Below are positions 1 through 7,161 of a stretch of DNA of 22,124 nucleotides, piece after piece. How positions within the stretch are numbered: the first letter of the stretch is position 1; each line of letters opens with the position of its first letter. This stretch comes from JANWHV01 sp035534995 (lineage in GTDB: Bacteria; Chloroflexota; UBA5177; JANWHV01). A program made the translations under genes and the position numbers. A model generated the notes under the pieces. It had not been told where the DNA came from. It worked only from the letters and a program-made list of their open reading frames with translations, and searched no databases. The stretch spans positions 1-22,124 of the forward strand of contig DATLQX010000123.1 of assembly GCA_035534995.1 (NCBI GenBank), in the 5' to 3' direction.

Positions 1-360
1 ATCTGTACCGTCTTGGTGGTGGACGATGACCAGGACATCCTCGATTTCCTGGACGCGGTCCTGACCTTCGAGGGGTATCAGGTGCTGACCGCCGTGGATG
101 GGGCGGCATTGCGTCTGGCCCGCCAGGCACGGCCGAGCTTGATCCTGCTTGATATGCAGATGCCAGGCATGGACGGCGGGGAGATCAGTCGCCGCCTCCG
201 GGCCGACCCAGCTACCGCCGATATTCCGATAATCGTCATGTCGGCCATGGATCGTCTGGCGACCACGGTCCGCCAGTTACCGGTGAACGATCACCTCGCC
301 AAGCCATTTGCCCTACGCGCCCTCATCGATGCCGTTGCCCGATGGCATCTGCCTGGCTGA
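1..360 (+). CDS. Response regulator receiver-domain protein (5' end cut by window)
   Basis: A two-component signalling receiver. The frame is open from base 1 (codons for I-C-T-V precede LVVDDD), so the true start lies upstream. Counting from the TTG at 13, the acidic pocket is D4-D6, the phospho-acceptor Asp is D47 in LLDMQMPGMDG, the conserved Ser follows in IIVMSA, and the conserved Lys is in AKPF near residue 98. The protein ends about 15 residues after that motif, so it is a receiver domain with no C-terminal DNA-binding or enzymatic output domain. Any output domain would have to be N-terminal, outside the window. A stand-alone CheY/Spo0F-like receiver, or the last domain of a hybrid histidine kinase, both fit. 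The partner kinase is not visible. The family call is secure; the architecture is not. Confidence 0.9.
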   Translation: MCTVLVVDDDQDILDFLDAVLTFEGYQVLTAVDGAALRLARQARPSLILLDMQMPGMDGGEISRRLRADPATADIPIIVMSAMDRLATTVRQLPVNDHLAKPFALRALIDAVARWHLPG

Positions 361-376
361 GAAGCGGAATCTCTCG

Positions 377-405
377 TGGACGAAAGCGCGTACCCTTGTT
401 ACACT
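377..405 (+). promoter_or_regulatory. Candidate promoter for the small membrane protein gene
   Basis: A -35-like TGGACG (377-382) and a -10-like TACACT (400-405) are separated by 17 bp. A TG dinucleotide one base before the -10 box (397-398) makes it an extended -10. It lies 61 bp upstream of the ATG at 467. Each hexamer matches the consensus at four of six positions, so this is suggestive only. Confidence 0.35.
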
Positions 406-466
406 CCAGCCAACGTCCCAAACAACGAGGGGCGCGGACGATCACGTAGCAGGGGAGGAACATGGG

Positions 467-934
467 ATGCGACGAAGGTGGCAATTGCTGAGGGCGGCTT
501 GGTGGGGTGTGTTGGCCAGCCAGGTGGACCATGTGATTCGTCTTTCCTCGCTCAGACGCGGCCCCTTGCTCGGCGCGGCGGCTCTCGTGCTCCTGCTGGC
601 GCCCCTGGCCCTGGTCTTGCACCATGGTGAGGCTGTCTCGCGTGGCCAGGACGGGGTTCGCGAAGGCTGCGCGAACACCTCCTCCGTGGTTATGGGGGCG
701 CCGATTCCGCTCGCCAACGGGCCCGTACGGGCCATGACCACCCCATATCACGGCGGCACCGCTCCCACGATGGACCTTACCTTGTACTGCGCCGGGCGTG
801 ATGATGATCACTCCCTGGGCACCATGTCCCCGTCCATCGCAGGTAGTACCTCGCAAGTGTCGCTTACCCTCACCTTTGCGCGGTATGTGCATGCGCTGGA
901 CACCGCGCCCCATACAAACGCGGCGAACTTTTAA
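467..934 (+). CDS. Small membrane-anchored or secreted protein of unknown function
   Basis: I do not recognise this 155-residue protein. The start at 467 is chosen because GGAGG lies 8 nt upstream (454-458). The longer open frame back to 308 would overlap the response regulator gene and has no ribosome site. A basic N-terminus (MRRRW, later RRG) precedes a Leu/Ala/Val-rich segment at about residues 31-46. This is followed by a polar, Thr/Ser/Gly-rich extracytoplasmic part with two cysteines, which could form a disulfide outside the cell. The segment may be an uncleaved signal anchor, because no clear AxA cleavage site follows it. Its reading of the DNA is supported by an upstream promoter candidate, a ribosome site, and a strong hairpin 57 bp after the stop. 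A hypothetical ORF on the opposite strand covers the same bases but lacks these signals. Confidence 0.55.
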   Translation: MRRRWQLLRAAWWGVLASQVDHVIRLSSLRRGPLLGAAALVLLLAPLALVLHHGEAVSRGQDGVREGCANTSSVVMGAPIPLANGPVRAMTTPYHGGTAPTMDLTLYCAGRDDDHSLGTMSPSIAGSTSQVSLTLTFARYVHALDTAPHTNAANF

Positions 935-991
935 CCTAAACTACTCGGTCCACTGCCGCGCCTGGCCCCAGACTCAACCACGTTTCCGCAC

Positions 992-1039
992 GGACAGGAA
1001 GAAGGATCGCCCCATACGGGGCGATCCTTCTTCCTGTCC
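992..1039. terminator. Perfect 22-bp hairpin, probable bidirectional terminator
   Basis: Bases 992-1013 are the exact reverse complement of 1018-1039, with a 4-nt loop (ATAC, 1014-1017). It sits between two convergent genes, 57 bp after the stop of the small membrane protein gene and 13 bp after the stop of the DUF3352 gene on the other strand. Pyrimidine-rich TTCTTCC forms the 3' side in either direction, but there is no classic run of Ts after the stem. Confidence 0.75.
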
Positions 1040-1052
1040 TCGATCCACGGGT

Positions 1053-2819
1053 CTATTTGCTAATCCCGATGAACATCGCCGTGGTCCCAGTCTTGGCGTA
1101 AATCACCGCCGATAGGCTCTTGAAGGGCACCAGGAGCGGCTTGGCGGTAGAATTGTAGCTCTTCATGTCCGTCCCGCTCGCGGTGGCGACTTTTTCCGCC
1201 AGCAGGCGGATATTGGTCAGGTTCAGGAAGAAGGTGCCGCTATAGGGGCCGCCCCCAAAATGGAGCAGGGCGGCGTTCAGGGCAGGAGTGGCGCCCGCGC
1301 CGCCTTTCTGCATGACCCCCAGGTCGGCCGGCAGCGCGGTCGAGACCAGGAGGTAGCCCTTGTAGAAGGCGTAGCCCAGGCCGCTCGGCGACTTGGATGC
1401 CACATGAAGAGATACACCGCCTGGCCCCGGGACCACAATGACCTTCACCTGATCGGCCTTTTTCGAGTGGAGGTTCAGCGCGGCAATGATTTTGGTCAGC
1501 TTTGCCTGAGCCAGCGCCTGATCCTGAACCTTGAGCGCGATCACCAGCGACGTGGTGGCCAACGGGTCGCCCTTATCCTTGTAGGCGGTGGGAGAGCCGA
1601 CCGGAAGTAGCGCGACACTCAGTTCCCCGTGCATCCACGAAAGCACGTCCGCGTTGAGATCAAGGCCCGTCGCCTTGGTAAAGGCCTTGAACGGATCGGA
1701 CGCGGCGCAGTCGACCGAGGACAATGCTGAAGACTTCTGCAAAGCGACTACGATCCCTGAGGCCAGGCTTCCCAGATCCCCAAGCGAGGAGAACCCGAGC
1801 ACGTTCGCGGGCAACAGCGCGGCTGCCGCGTTTGACGTGGACTTGAAACTGGTCATCGTGGCGAGCGATCCCGACGAAGACTGAGGACTGATGGTAAACA
1901 GAATACCGTCGGATAGCGCGCTAAACGCGGCGGCCACGCTGAAGCTGCCAGGGGCAGCGGCAACGGGAGTGCCGCAGCCCTTCAGCTGGGACCCCACTCT
2001 GCTACCGGCGGCCGAGCCGAGAGAGGTGAGAGCACGCTCCTCGTCGGCGGTTACGTTGACAAAGAACGTCATGAACCGACCGGCGGGCAACTTGCCAACT
2101 GTCTTGGCGAAGGCGGGTGACTTATCCACCGAGGGTGCACTGCCGGTGTAGGCATCAATCGCGGACTTCAGCGAAGGGAGGCTCGTGCCAATCACCGCGT
2201 CGTTCCCCAAAACTCCGAGATAGGCCGAGGACGAGGAAGCACCCGATGAAGGAAGGCCACCGGCCGCTCCGCCGGTCAAACCTCCCGCCGCGCTGGCCAG
2301 CGCCCCCAGATCGGCCGCCAGCAAGGTTATGCCATGATAGGTGCCCTGCGGCTTGGCCGTCATCCCGAGTAGGGCAAGGGATGCCTGCAGACCCTGGGCA
2401 TTCATCCCCGGCTGCAAGCCCAACTCGATCAGGGCATTGGCCTGCGAGGCACTCTTACCCGCGCCCAGAAGGGCCGCGACGCCATACTCGCCATTAAAGA
2501 CCGTTTTGAAGCGGTCTACCACGGCCGTAATACTGGCCGCGCCGCTCCCTGAGCCGCTGCCGCCTCCCGCCGCCCCATTAATGGCCGCCGAGAACTTCGG
2601 TCCCAAAATGCCGCCAATTCGCGTGAGGTTAGCCGTCTGGTCAGGCGAGGTACTCTGCACCGTGATATAGACACTAGCGCTCGCCGGGGTGGCCCGGTCG
2701 AAGTTGGTGAGTGCCGACCGACTGAACGACACCGCCCGTGCCGGCGGAGACGCCATGATGCCGGGCGCCAGACCAAGCGCGATCAACGCCGCGAACACGA
2801 CTCGTGATGTCCGTGCCAC
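1053..2819 (-). CDS. Secreted DUF3352-family protein
   Basis: A 588-residue protein of the DUF3352 family (function unknown), assigned from its overall pattern: an N-terminal ASVYITV segment, a middle part reading AYLGVLGNDAVIGT followed by LKSAIDAYTGSAPSVDKSP, and a LPAGRFMTFFVNV stretch. The start is GTG at 2819, with AAAGGAA about 8 nt upstream. The first 29 residues are a signal peptide: MARTSR, a hydrophobic core to about residue 24, then a plausible PARA-V cleavage. Low-complexity Gly/Ser linkers (about residues 84-94 and 190-198) separate the folded parts. It is probably exported and free or cell-surface associated; no lipobox Cys is seen. It lies downstream of the DUF2079 gene on the same strand, 182 bp away and with its own promoter candidate, so it may be a separate transcript. 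Confidence 0.8.
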   Translation of the reverse strand: MARTSRVVFAALIALGLAPGIMASPPARAVSFSRSALTNFDRATPASASVYITVQSTSPDQTANLTRIGGILGPKFSAAINGAAGGGSGSGSGAASITAVVDRFKTVFNGEYGVAALLGAGKSASQANALIELGLQPGMNAQGLQASLALLGMTAKPQGTYHGITLLAADLGALASAAGGLTGGAAGGLPSSGASSSSAYLGVLGNDAVIGTSLPSLKSAIDAYTGSAPSVDKSPAFAKTVGKLPAGRFMTFFVNVTADEERALTSLGSAAGSRVGSQLKGCGTPVAAAPGSFSVAAAFSALSDGILFTISPQSSSGSLATMTSFKSTSNAAAALLPANVLGFSSLGDLGSLASGIVVALQKSSALSSVDCAASDPFKAFTKATGLDLNADVLSWMHGELSVALLPVGSPTAYKDKGDPLATTSLVIALKVQDQALAQAKLTKIIAALNLHSKKADQVKVIVVPGPGGVSLHVASKSPSGLGYAFYKGYLLVSTALPADLGVMQKGGAGATPALNAALLHFGGGPYSGTFFLNLTNIRLLAEKVATASGTDMKSYNSTAKPLLVPFKSLSAVIYAKTGTTAMFIGISK

Positions 2820-2891
2820 TCTATGTTCCTTTCATGCCGCCGCGCCCCACGCACCACGCTGGGGGCCCCGCAAGCGGATTGTGTCTTCCGC

Positions 2892-2897
2892 AGTATA
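2892..2897 (-). promoter_or_regulatory. Candidate -10 box for the DUF3352 gene
   Basis: TATACT on the minus strand, 72 bp upstream of the GTG start at 2819, in the AT-richest part of the gap. No good -35 hexamer is visible 16-18 bp upstream. The same hexamer heads the S1-protein and zinc-ribbon/infC genes, which gives modest support. Confidence 0.3.
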
Positions 2898-3001
2898 CAA
2901 TCACTCGGCCCCAGATGCATCCCCCTTCTAAGCTATTTTGGTCATAATCACCACGATCCGTGTCGTGGAACGATCAGCCGGGGCGCGGAGCGATCGGCGG
3001 C

Positions 3002-5101
3002 TCAGAAGATCACTGGAACGGTCCCCACGCACAGGGCGCGGCCGCCCCATTGCGGTTGGACCCAGCCGCTGGCCCTGGATACCTGCTCGATCCGCAAGGG
3101 AAGGGCGGCGGCAATCCCTACCTGCCCTGGGTTTCCGTTTGTCACCCCCAGGCACACCCGCGCCGTGCCCGGCAGGGTGGCCGAGACGCCCATATTCACC
3201 GTGGTTACCGCCACCGTCTGGCCTAGCCGCCAGCGATCCACCGGCAACCAGTCGACCGCGCCGGCGTTCTGCCCCGAGAGTCCATTGATCCGGCCAGTCT
3301 CGTTCGTGACCGCCGTGGGAAAACTCACGCTCTGGGTAAGGGGCCGAGTCGCGCGCCAGTACATGGTCAAGACCACATCGGGCATTCGGAGATTCACGGT
3401 CTCGCGCCGGCTGATCGTGTAGCCCATAAGTTCCAGTCCATCGGAGGCCATCACCCGGAGCGGATACTCGATGACGGGATGGGCCTGGATCGCGAAGGTG
3501 TAGAAGGCGGAAGGGAGGATTGGTGCCGTGGCCAGGGGCCTAGCGCGCCGCCGAAGCAACAGGAGACCATCGGAAGCGAACAGGACATCCCATCGTCGAG
3601 AGGCCAGCATGGTCCGCACGATCCGATATTGGCTGTCGGGCGAGCTGGGGATGGGATTGGCCGCCATGTCCAGCGCCACATACTGGGCATCGCTGGTATC
3701 GGGAAAGAGGTAAATCCCGGCCCGATCGCTGAGATGTGGGTTCAAGGTGTCCTGGGCCGAAACCGGCGTGTTGGCTGGTACGAGGGCTAACATCTGGTCG
3801 GTAAGGCGAACATGAGCGGAAATCGGCGGCCATTCATAGGCCGCGGCCCCCGGGCTAAATCCGTTTACACGAGTGTTGGCCACGCTGATCAGCAGAAGAA
3901 AGATGCTTCCTACCGTAATCACGCGCCGCCGCGAGACGCCCCGTCCAGCCAGATACACGGCAAGCCAGGCAAGGCCAAGAATCGCTGAGCCCACCACGAT
4001 GCCCACGAACTCGGCCGAATAGTGACCGACACCGCCATACATATGCTGATCCGTGGAGAAAATGATTAGCAGGAAGCTGGGCAGGCTGATTAACAGGGTG
4101 ATGGGACTGAGCAACGACAGATAGGCGGCCGGCGCCAAAAGGCGTTGCACGTATCCGCGCTTGGGGGCGCCAAGCACGTTGTCCGCCAACTCTTTCGGAT
4201 GCGAGAGCCAGTAACGAGCTACGTCGCCGACTGTCACGTGGACATATTGCCCCGGCGCCGTGAGGCCGCGGTTCAAGTAGCGAGTCAGATAGGGACTTGA
4301 GGTGACCGTACTATGCTCGTGCCGTTGCGCGGCCGGCACGATCGCCAGGACCGCGATCAGGGACCACGCCGCGCAGACCACCGCCATCGCCAGGGCCATG
4401 CGCGGCGGCATCCCCCGGCGGATGCTCCAGAGCGCCATGAGCGCCACCACCAGGCCGATCTCCTCCTTGGTGCCGAGGGCAGCCAGCCCGAAGAGGGCGA
4501 ACGGTGCCGGCCGCCCCAGGTCCGCGAAGTCCAGGGCCCAGAACAGGAGGGGCGCCGCCAGGGTGACCGGATGAAACTCGTAGAGATTCGCCGCCTGCAA
4601 GGCGGGAAACAAAAGATACGCCGCCGGAAACGCCACTTCGGCCAGCCGGCTTGGCCCGAGATGTCGATGCGCCAGTCGCTGTGCCGCGAAGGCGCCAGAG
4701 GCGAGAACGAGCGTCTGCAGGAGCAGCAGGGCCTTTGGTCCCGCGTTCGCTATCTCAATCAGGGACAGCGGCAACAGGATAGGCTCTACATGAAACGAAA
4801 GCCGAGTGTCGGTGCCGAAAGCCTCGATCCGAAGATGCTGGCGCATATTGGTGAAGTGGAATGGGTGCCCATGAAAGGTATTCCAGATCGCCTGCTCCAT
4901 GTTCCCCATGTCGAGAGAATGCATGAGAAACGCATCGTAGCGGCGGAAGGAGATGGCGGCAAACACGACCGCGTAAAGGACGGTCATGGCCCAGACACAC
5001 ACGCTTGCCCACCGATCCAGCCGCGGTGAGACCACGGGGTCTGGCCGTGGCTTTACGATCCGTGAAGCCGGCGGGAAGGAGAGGAACCGGAGAGTGGGCA
5101 T
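3002..5101 (-). CDS. DUF2079 polytopic membrane protein with C-terminal beta domain
   Basis: A 699-residue integral membrane protein of the DUF2079 family, which is distantly related to GT-C glycosyltransferases; substrate unknown. Family hallmarks are HSLDMGNMEQAIW (residues 61-73) after the first membrane segment (about 35-52), and FHVEPILLPL (103-112). These are followed by a string of hydrophobic helices to about residue 410. Roughly residues 545-690 form a non-membrane, beta-rich domain beginning LELMGYTI and containing LTMYWRAT. From memory, this LxGY...YWRA pattern recurs at the C-termini of membrane glycosyltransferase-like proteins in Chloroflexota. No Shine-Dalgarno precedes the ATG at 5101. 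Instead TACACT ends 7 nt before it, suggesting a leaderless mRNA. A cell-envelope glycosylation role is an inference from the fold only. Confidence 0.8.
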   Translation of the reverse strand: MPTLRFLSFPPASRIVKPRPDPVVSPRLDRWASVCVWAMTVLYAVVFAAISFRRYDAFLMHSLDMGNMEQAIWNTFHGHPFHFTNMRQHLRIEAFGTDTRLSFHVEPILLPLSLIEIANAGPKALLLLQTLVLASGAFAAQRLAHRHLGPSRLAEVAFPAAYLLFPALQAANLYEFHPVTLAAPLLFWALDFADLGRPAPFALFGLAALGTKEEIGLVVALMALWSIRRGMPPRMALAMAVVCAAWSLIAVLAIVPAAQRHEHSTVTSSPYLTRYLNRGLTAPGQYVHVTVGDVARYWLSHPKELADNVLGAPKRGYVQRLLAPAAYLSLLSPITLLISLPSFLLIIFSTDQHMYGGVGHYSAEFVGIVVGSAILGLAWLAVYLAGRGVSRRRVITVGSIFLLLISVANTRVNGFSPGAAAYEWPPISAHVRLTDQMLALVPANTPVSAQDTLNPHLSDRAGIYLFPDTSDAQYVALDMAANPIPSSPDSQYRIVRTMLASRRWDVLFASDGLLLLRRRARPLATAPILPSAFYTFAIQAHPVIEYPLRVMASDGLELMGYTISRRETVNLRMPDVVLTMYWRATRPLTQSVSFPTAVTNETGRINGLSGQNAGAVDWLPVDRWRLGQTVAVTTVNMGVSATLPGTARVCLGVTNGNPGQVGIAAALPLRIEQVSRASGWVQPQWGGRALCVGTVPVIF

Positions 5102-5108
5102 GTATGGC

Positions 5109-5138
5109 AGTGTATGGGGAGAAGCGCGCTGTCATCAA
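5109..5138 (-). promoter_or_regulatory. Probable leaderless promoter of the DUF2079 gene
   Basis: On the minus strand, TTGATG (5133-5138) and TACACT (5109-5114) are 18 bp apart. The -10 box ends exactly 7 nt before the ATG at 5101, so transcription should start at or next to the A of the start codon. This agrees with the absence of a ribosome binding site. Confidence 0.45.
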
Positions 5139-5194
5139 ACCGTCACCCGCCATGATAAGAAGGCTGAGGCTCTTGGCCCGCTTGGCGCGTATCC

Positions 5195-5264
5195 GACCGA
5201 TCTGTCGGATCGGACCGATCTGACCGATCCGACAGATCGGTCCGATTACTCCGACCGCGGTCGG
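5195..5264. repeat. 9-bp-period repeat with 19-bp inverted repeat
   Basis: Successive 9-mers from 5195 read GACCGATCT, GTCGGATCG, GACCGATCT, GACCGATCC, GACAGATCG, GTCCGATTA. Bases 5195-5213 are the exact reverse complement of 5224-5242 with a 10-nt spacer, so the block can fold into a strong hairpin. A second palindrome, CCGACCGCGGTCGG, follows at 5251-5264. The block lies in the 188-bp gap after the stop of the HTH gene (5290) and before the DUF2079 start. It may end transcription of the HTH gene or be a dispersed low-complexity repeat; sequence alone does not decide. Confidence 0.8.
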
Positions 5265-5289
5265 CCCGGCGCTACCACGCGCCTGGGCC

Positions 5290-5994
5290 TCAGTCCAACA
5301 GGTCGGCCCACCATGGGCGCCGCTGCACTCGCCTCCAAGCCTGCTGGAATGCACCATCATCCGCCTGTTGGCGCCGCTCGCGCAATAATGCCAGTTCCTC
5401 GCGCAAGGCCCGAACCTGAGATCCCAGGTCATGCTCGTCGTCCAGCGGCTCGTCCGGGGCTGGCGGCCGTTCCCCGTCCACCAGGCTGAAGTCAGCTTTC
5501 TCCGGCTCCGAGCTGGAAGGTGCCCTCTCCTCAGCCACTCTGGGGGGTGCCTCCACCGCCGTGGCGGCCTCAAGTTCCGCGATGCGCTCCGCCTGCACCG
5601 TGACCATCTCCCTGAGACGCGCGGTTTCACTCAGAAGCTGCTTCTGCTGGGCCAGCAGGGGGCCTAGCGCGGCCGCCAGAGTCTCACTGAGTACTTCAGC
5701 CGTGAGGGGAGTCTCGGCCCTACTCTCGGGCCGGCCGGCGTGTCCGTTCCCTTCATGCTGGTCAACCACCGGGTCCGACTCGGGCGCCAGGCGATCCCTC
5801 AGGGCGGCCACATCCTCCGGCAGCACCCGGAACTCAATCCCATCCTGACCCGGCAGCCGCAGATGGGGCAGGTCACCGGCGCGAATGTGCCGCAGCACCT
5901 CCTCGGGACGGATGTGCAGCGCCGCCGCGGCCTCGGCCACGGAGAGGGAAGTGCCATGTGGTCCATGCGGCGGCTGGGGCGTGATGTGGTTCAT
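5290..5994 (-). CDS. Helix-turn-helix protein with coiled-coil tail
   Basis: A 234-residue protein, probably a DNA-binding regulator or architectural protein. The start at 5994 is chosen over one at 6063 because AAGGGAG lies 6 nt upstream. Residues 16-68 resemble a MerR/excisionase-type winged helix-turn-helix: LSVAEAAAALHIRPEEV, then HIRAGDLPHLRL, then a wing leading to FRVLPEDVAAL. Residues about 97-143 and 190-212 are heptad-like, charged and Leu-rich, predicted coiled coils, separated by an acidic Pro/Glu-rich linker (145-190). The end is basic and aromatic (WRRVQRRPWWADLLD). No ligand-binding domain is visible. A hairpin in its own leader (6017-6048) could be an operator. Its target genes cannot be read from the sequence. 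Confidence 0.7.
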   Translation of the reverse strand: MNHITPQPPHGPHGTSLSVAEAAAALHIRPEEVLRHIRAGDLPHLRLPGQDGIEFRVLPEDVAALRDRLAPESDPVVDQHEGNGHAGRPESRAETPLTAEVLSETLAAALGPLLAQQKQLLSETARLREMVTVQAERIAELEAATAVEAPPRVAEERAPSSSEPEKADFSLVDGERPPAPDEPLDDEHDLGSQVRALREELALLRERRQQADDGAFQQAWRRVQRRPWWADLLD

Positions 5995-6016
5995 GCGCGC
6001 TCCCTTGGCGGAACAG

Positions 6017-6048
6017 TTGGTAGTGGTGGCTTTAGCATAGCCTACCAA
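6017..6048. repeat. Inverted repeat in the leader of the HTH gene
   Basis: TTGGTAG (6017-6023) pairs with CTACCAA (6042-6048) across an 18-nt spacer. An inner GGC/GCC pair would lengthen the stem with a 4-nt bulge. It sits 23 bp upstream of the HTH start. An operator or leader hairpin is possible; there is no direct evidence. Confidence 0.4.
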
Positions 6049-6084
6049 TGCCCCACCACGCATCCCCCACTCGGTTTCTCGCCA

Positions 6085-6471
6085 TCACTCGGCGGGAGCG
6101 GCCCCAAATCGTTCCACCAGATCCTGTCTCAGCCCCACGGCGCCCCGGAGATAGACATGGTGGATGGCGGACTGTGGCCGGTCGGTATTGTAGTGGAGGA
6201 GCACGCGAATGACCCGGGCGAGGGCACCGGGGACCGGAATCTCGCAGGCGCAAATGAGCGGCACGTCAATCCACCCTAACTGGCGTCCCGCGTAGGCGGG
6301 GAAGGCAGCGGTGAGATCGGGAGTGAGGGTGAACCATGCCGATGCAATCTGTGTCTGGTCGATCTGGTTCCGCTCGATCAGGGCCAGCAGAAGCTCCCTG
6401 GTTGCCGCATGAATCTCGCCGGCATCGTTGCTGTCCACCGTGGTGGCGCCTCGGATACCCCGCACCGCCAT
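6085..6471 (-). CDS. aroH: Monofunctional chorismate mutase, AroH class
   Basis: Converts chorismate to prephenate in the phenylalanine/tyrosine pathway, in the cytosol. At 128 residues it matches the length of Bacillus subtilis AroH, a trimer with active sites between subunits. It begins with the family signature MxxRGIRGATT. The residues corresponding to B. subtilis active-site R7, R63, C75, E78, R90 and Y108 are R7, R63, C74, E77, R89 and Y107 here, offset by a one-residue deletion after R63. The ATG at 6471 has AGGAG 7 nt upstream. No other shikimate or aromatic gene is nearby. It lies 45 bp behind the HAD phosphatase gene on the same strand and may be cotranscribed with it and the helicase. 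Confidence in the assignment is high. Confidence 0.93.
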   Translation of the reverse strand: MAVRGIRGATTVDSNDAGEIHAATRELLLALIERNQIDQTQIASAWFTLTPDLTAAFPAYAGRQLGWIDVPLICACEIPVPGALARVIRVLLHYNTDRPQSAIHHVYLRGAVGLRQDLVERFGAAPAE

Positions 6472-6516
6472 GCCTTACTCCTGTCCGTTCTCGACTACAC
6501 TGTCCAGGCTTCTTTA

Positions 6517-7161
6517 CTACCGCTGCTCAAAATAGGCGCGAATATCATCGAAGGTGAGGAAATGCTCGAAGGGGAGCCGCTGCTCTCGACAATACTCGGC
6601 CAGGTGGTCCTTGGCGAAAACGAGATCCGCCGCGTGCGCCGCCGCCCGATCCGAATACCCGTCACCGATAAAGACGAGGACATCCCCCGGCTCGCGCACT
6701 TGCTCGATCACGAAAGTCTTGTCGTTCCCATAATACTGGTCGGGCGATCGCTGCAGCAGGAAGTCCATCATCGGGACATCATCCACATAGCGGAGTGAGT
6801 TCGCGAAGGTCGGCAGGTGGTTCAACCCAGCCCGCTGGAGCAAGGGCTGGATGTAGAAGTCAAAACCATCGCTCACGATATAAAGGGGAAAACCCCGCTC
6901 CCGGCACATCTCGGCGAAGGAGGGGAAGCCGGGGTCGAGCCGTAACCCATCGAGGACCGCCGCGACCTCTCGTTCGCCTCCCTGAATCAGCGCCCATTGG
7001 GCCCGCGCCCGTTGCGCCGTGGTCATGGCGCCGGACGCCCATTCGCGGTTGATGCGGCGCCAGCCGTCCCGATCGGCCAGAGAGTCCAGGATGACTTGTT
7101 GCACGTCCGCCTCCGCCGCCGTGCCGTCGAAGTCGGTCACCATCACATACCGCGCGCTCAC
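6517..7161 (-). CDS. HAD-superfamily phosphatase, MtnX-like
   Basis: A 214-residue haloacid-dehalogenase hydrolase of the MtnX/phosphoserine-phosphatase type. Motif I is TDFDGT, with nucleophile D10 and general acid D12. Motif II is the Ser of IVSDGFDFY, a Lys lies in NDKTF, and motif IV is GDGYSDR. The end, LVFAKDHLAEYCREQ...FLTFDDI, closely resembles MtnX, which dephosphorylates hydroxy-ketomethylthiopentenyl-1-phosphate in methionine salvage. No other salvage gene is present, so the true substrate is open. The start codon is GTG at 7161. It shares 4 bases (GTGA, minus strand) with the stop of the helicase gene, implying translational coupling. Motif I has AA where relatives usually have IT or similar, a mild change outside the catalytic residues. 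Confidence 0.82.
   Translation of the reverse strand: MSARYVMVTDFDGTAAEADVQQVILDSLADRDGWRRINREWASGAMTTAQRARAQWALIQGGEREVAAVLDGLRLDPGFPSFAEMCRERGFPLYIVSDGFDFYIQPLLQRAGLNHLPTFANSLRYVDDVPMMDFLLQRSPDQYYGNDKTFVIEQVREPGDVLVFIGDGYSDRAAAHAADLVFAKDHLAEYCREQRLPFEHFLTFDDIRAYFEQR

Noticed and set aside
323..913. 196-codon minus-strand frame opposite the small membrane protein gene
   Set aside because: The + strand frame has a ribosome site, a promoter candidate, a hydrophobic segment and a terminator; the minus frame is Gly/Arg/His-rich with none of these.
2951..2968. CCACGA/TCGTGG hairpin as terminator of the DUF2079 gene
   Set aside because: A stem of only 6 bp with no following T-run; too weak to list as a feature.
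4313..5029. Long open frame (238 codons) on the + strand opposite the DUF2079 gene
   Set aside because: High-GC antisense shadow of a well-supported membrane protein gene; composition is Arg/Gln/Gly-rich with no domain and no ribosome site.
5195..5264. CRISPR array
   Set aside because: Repeat units are only 9 bp, contiguous and without spacers; no cas gene is present.
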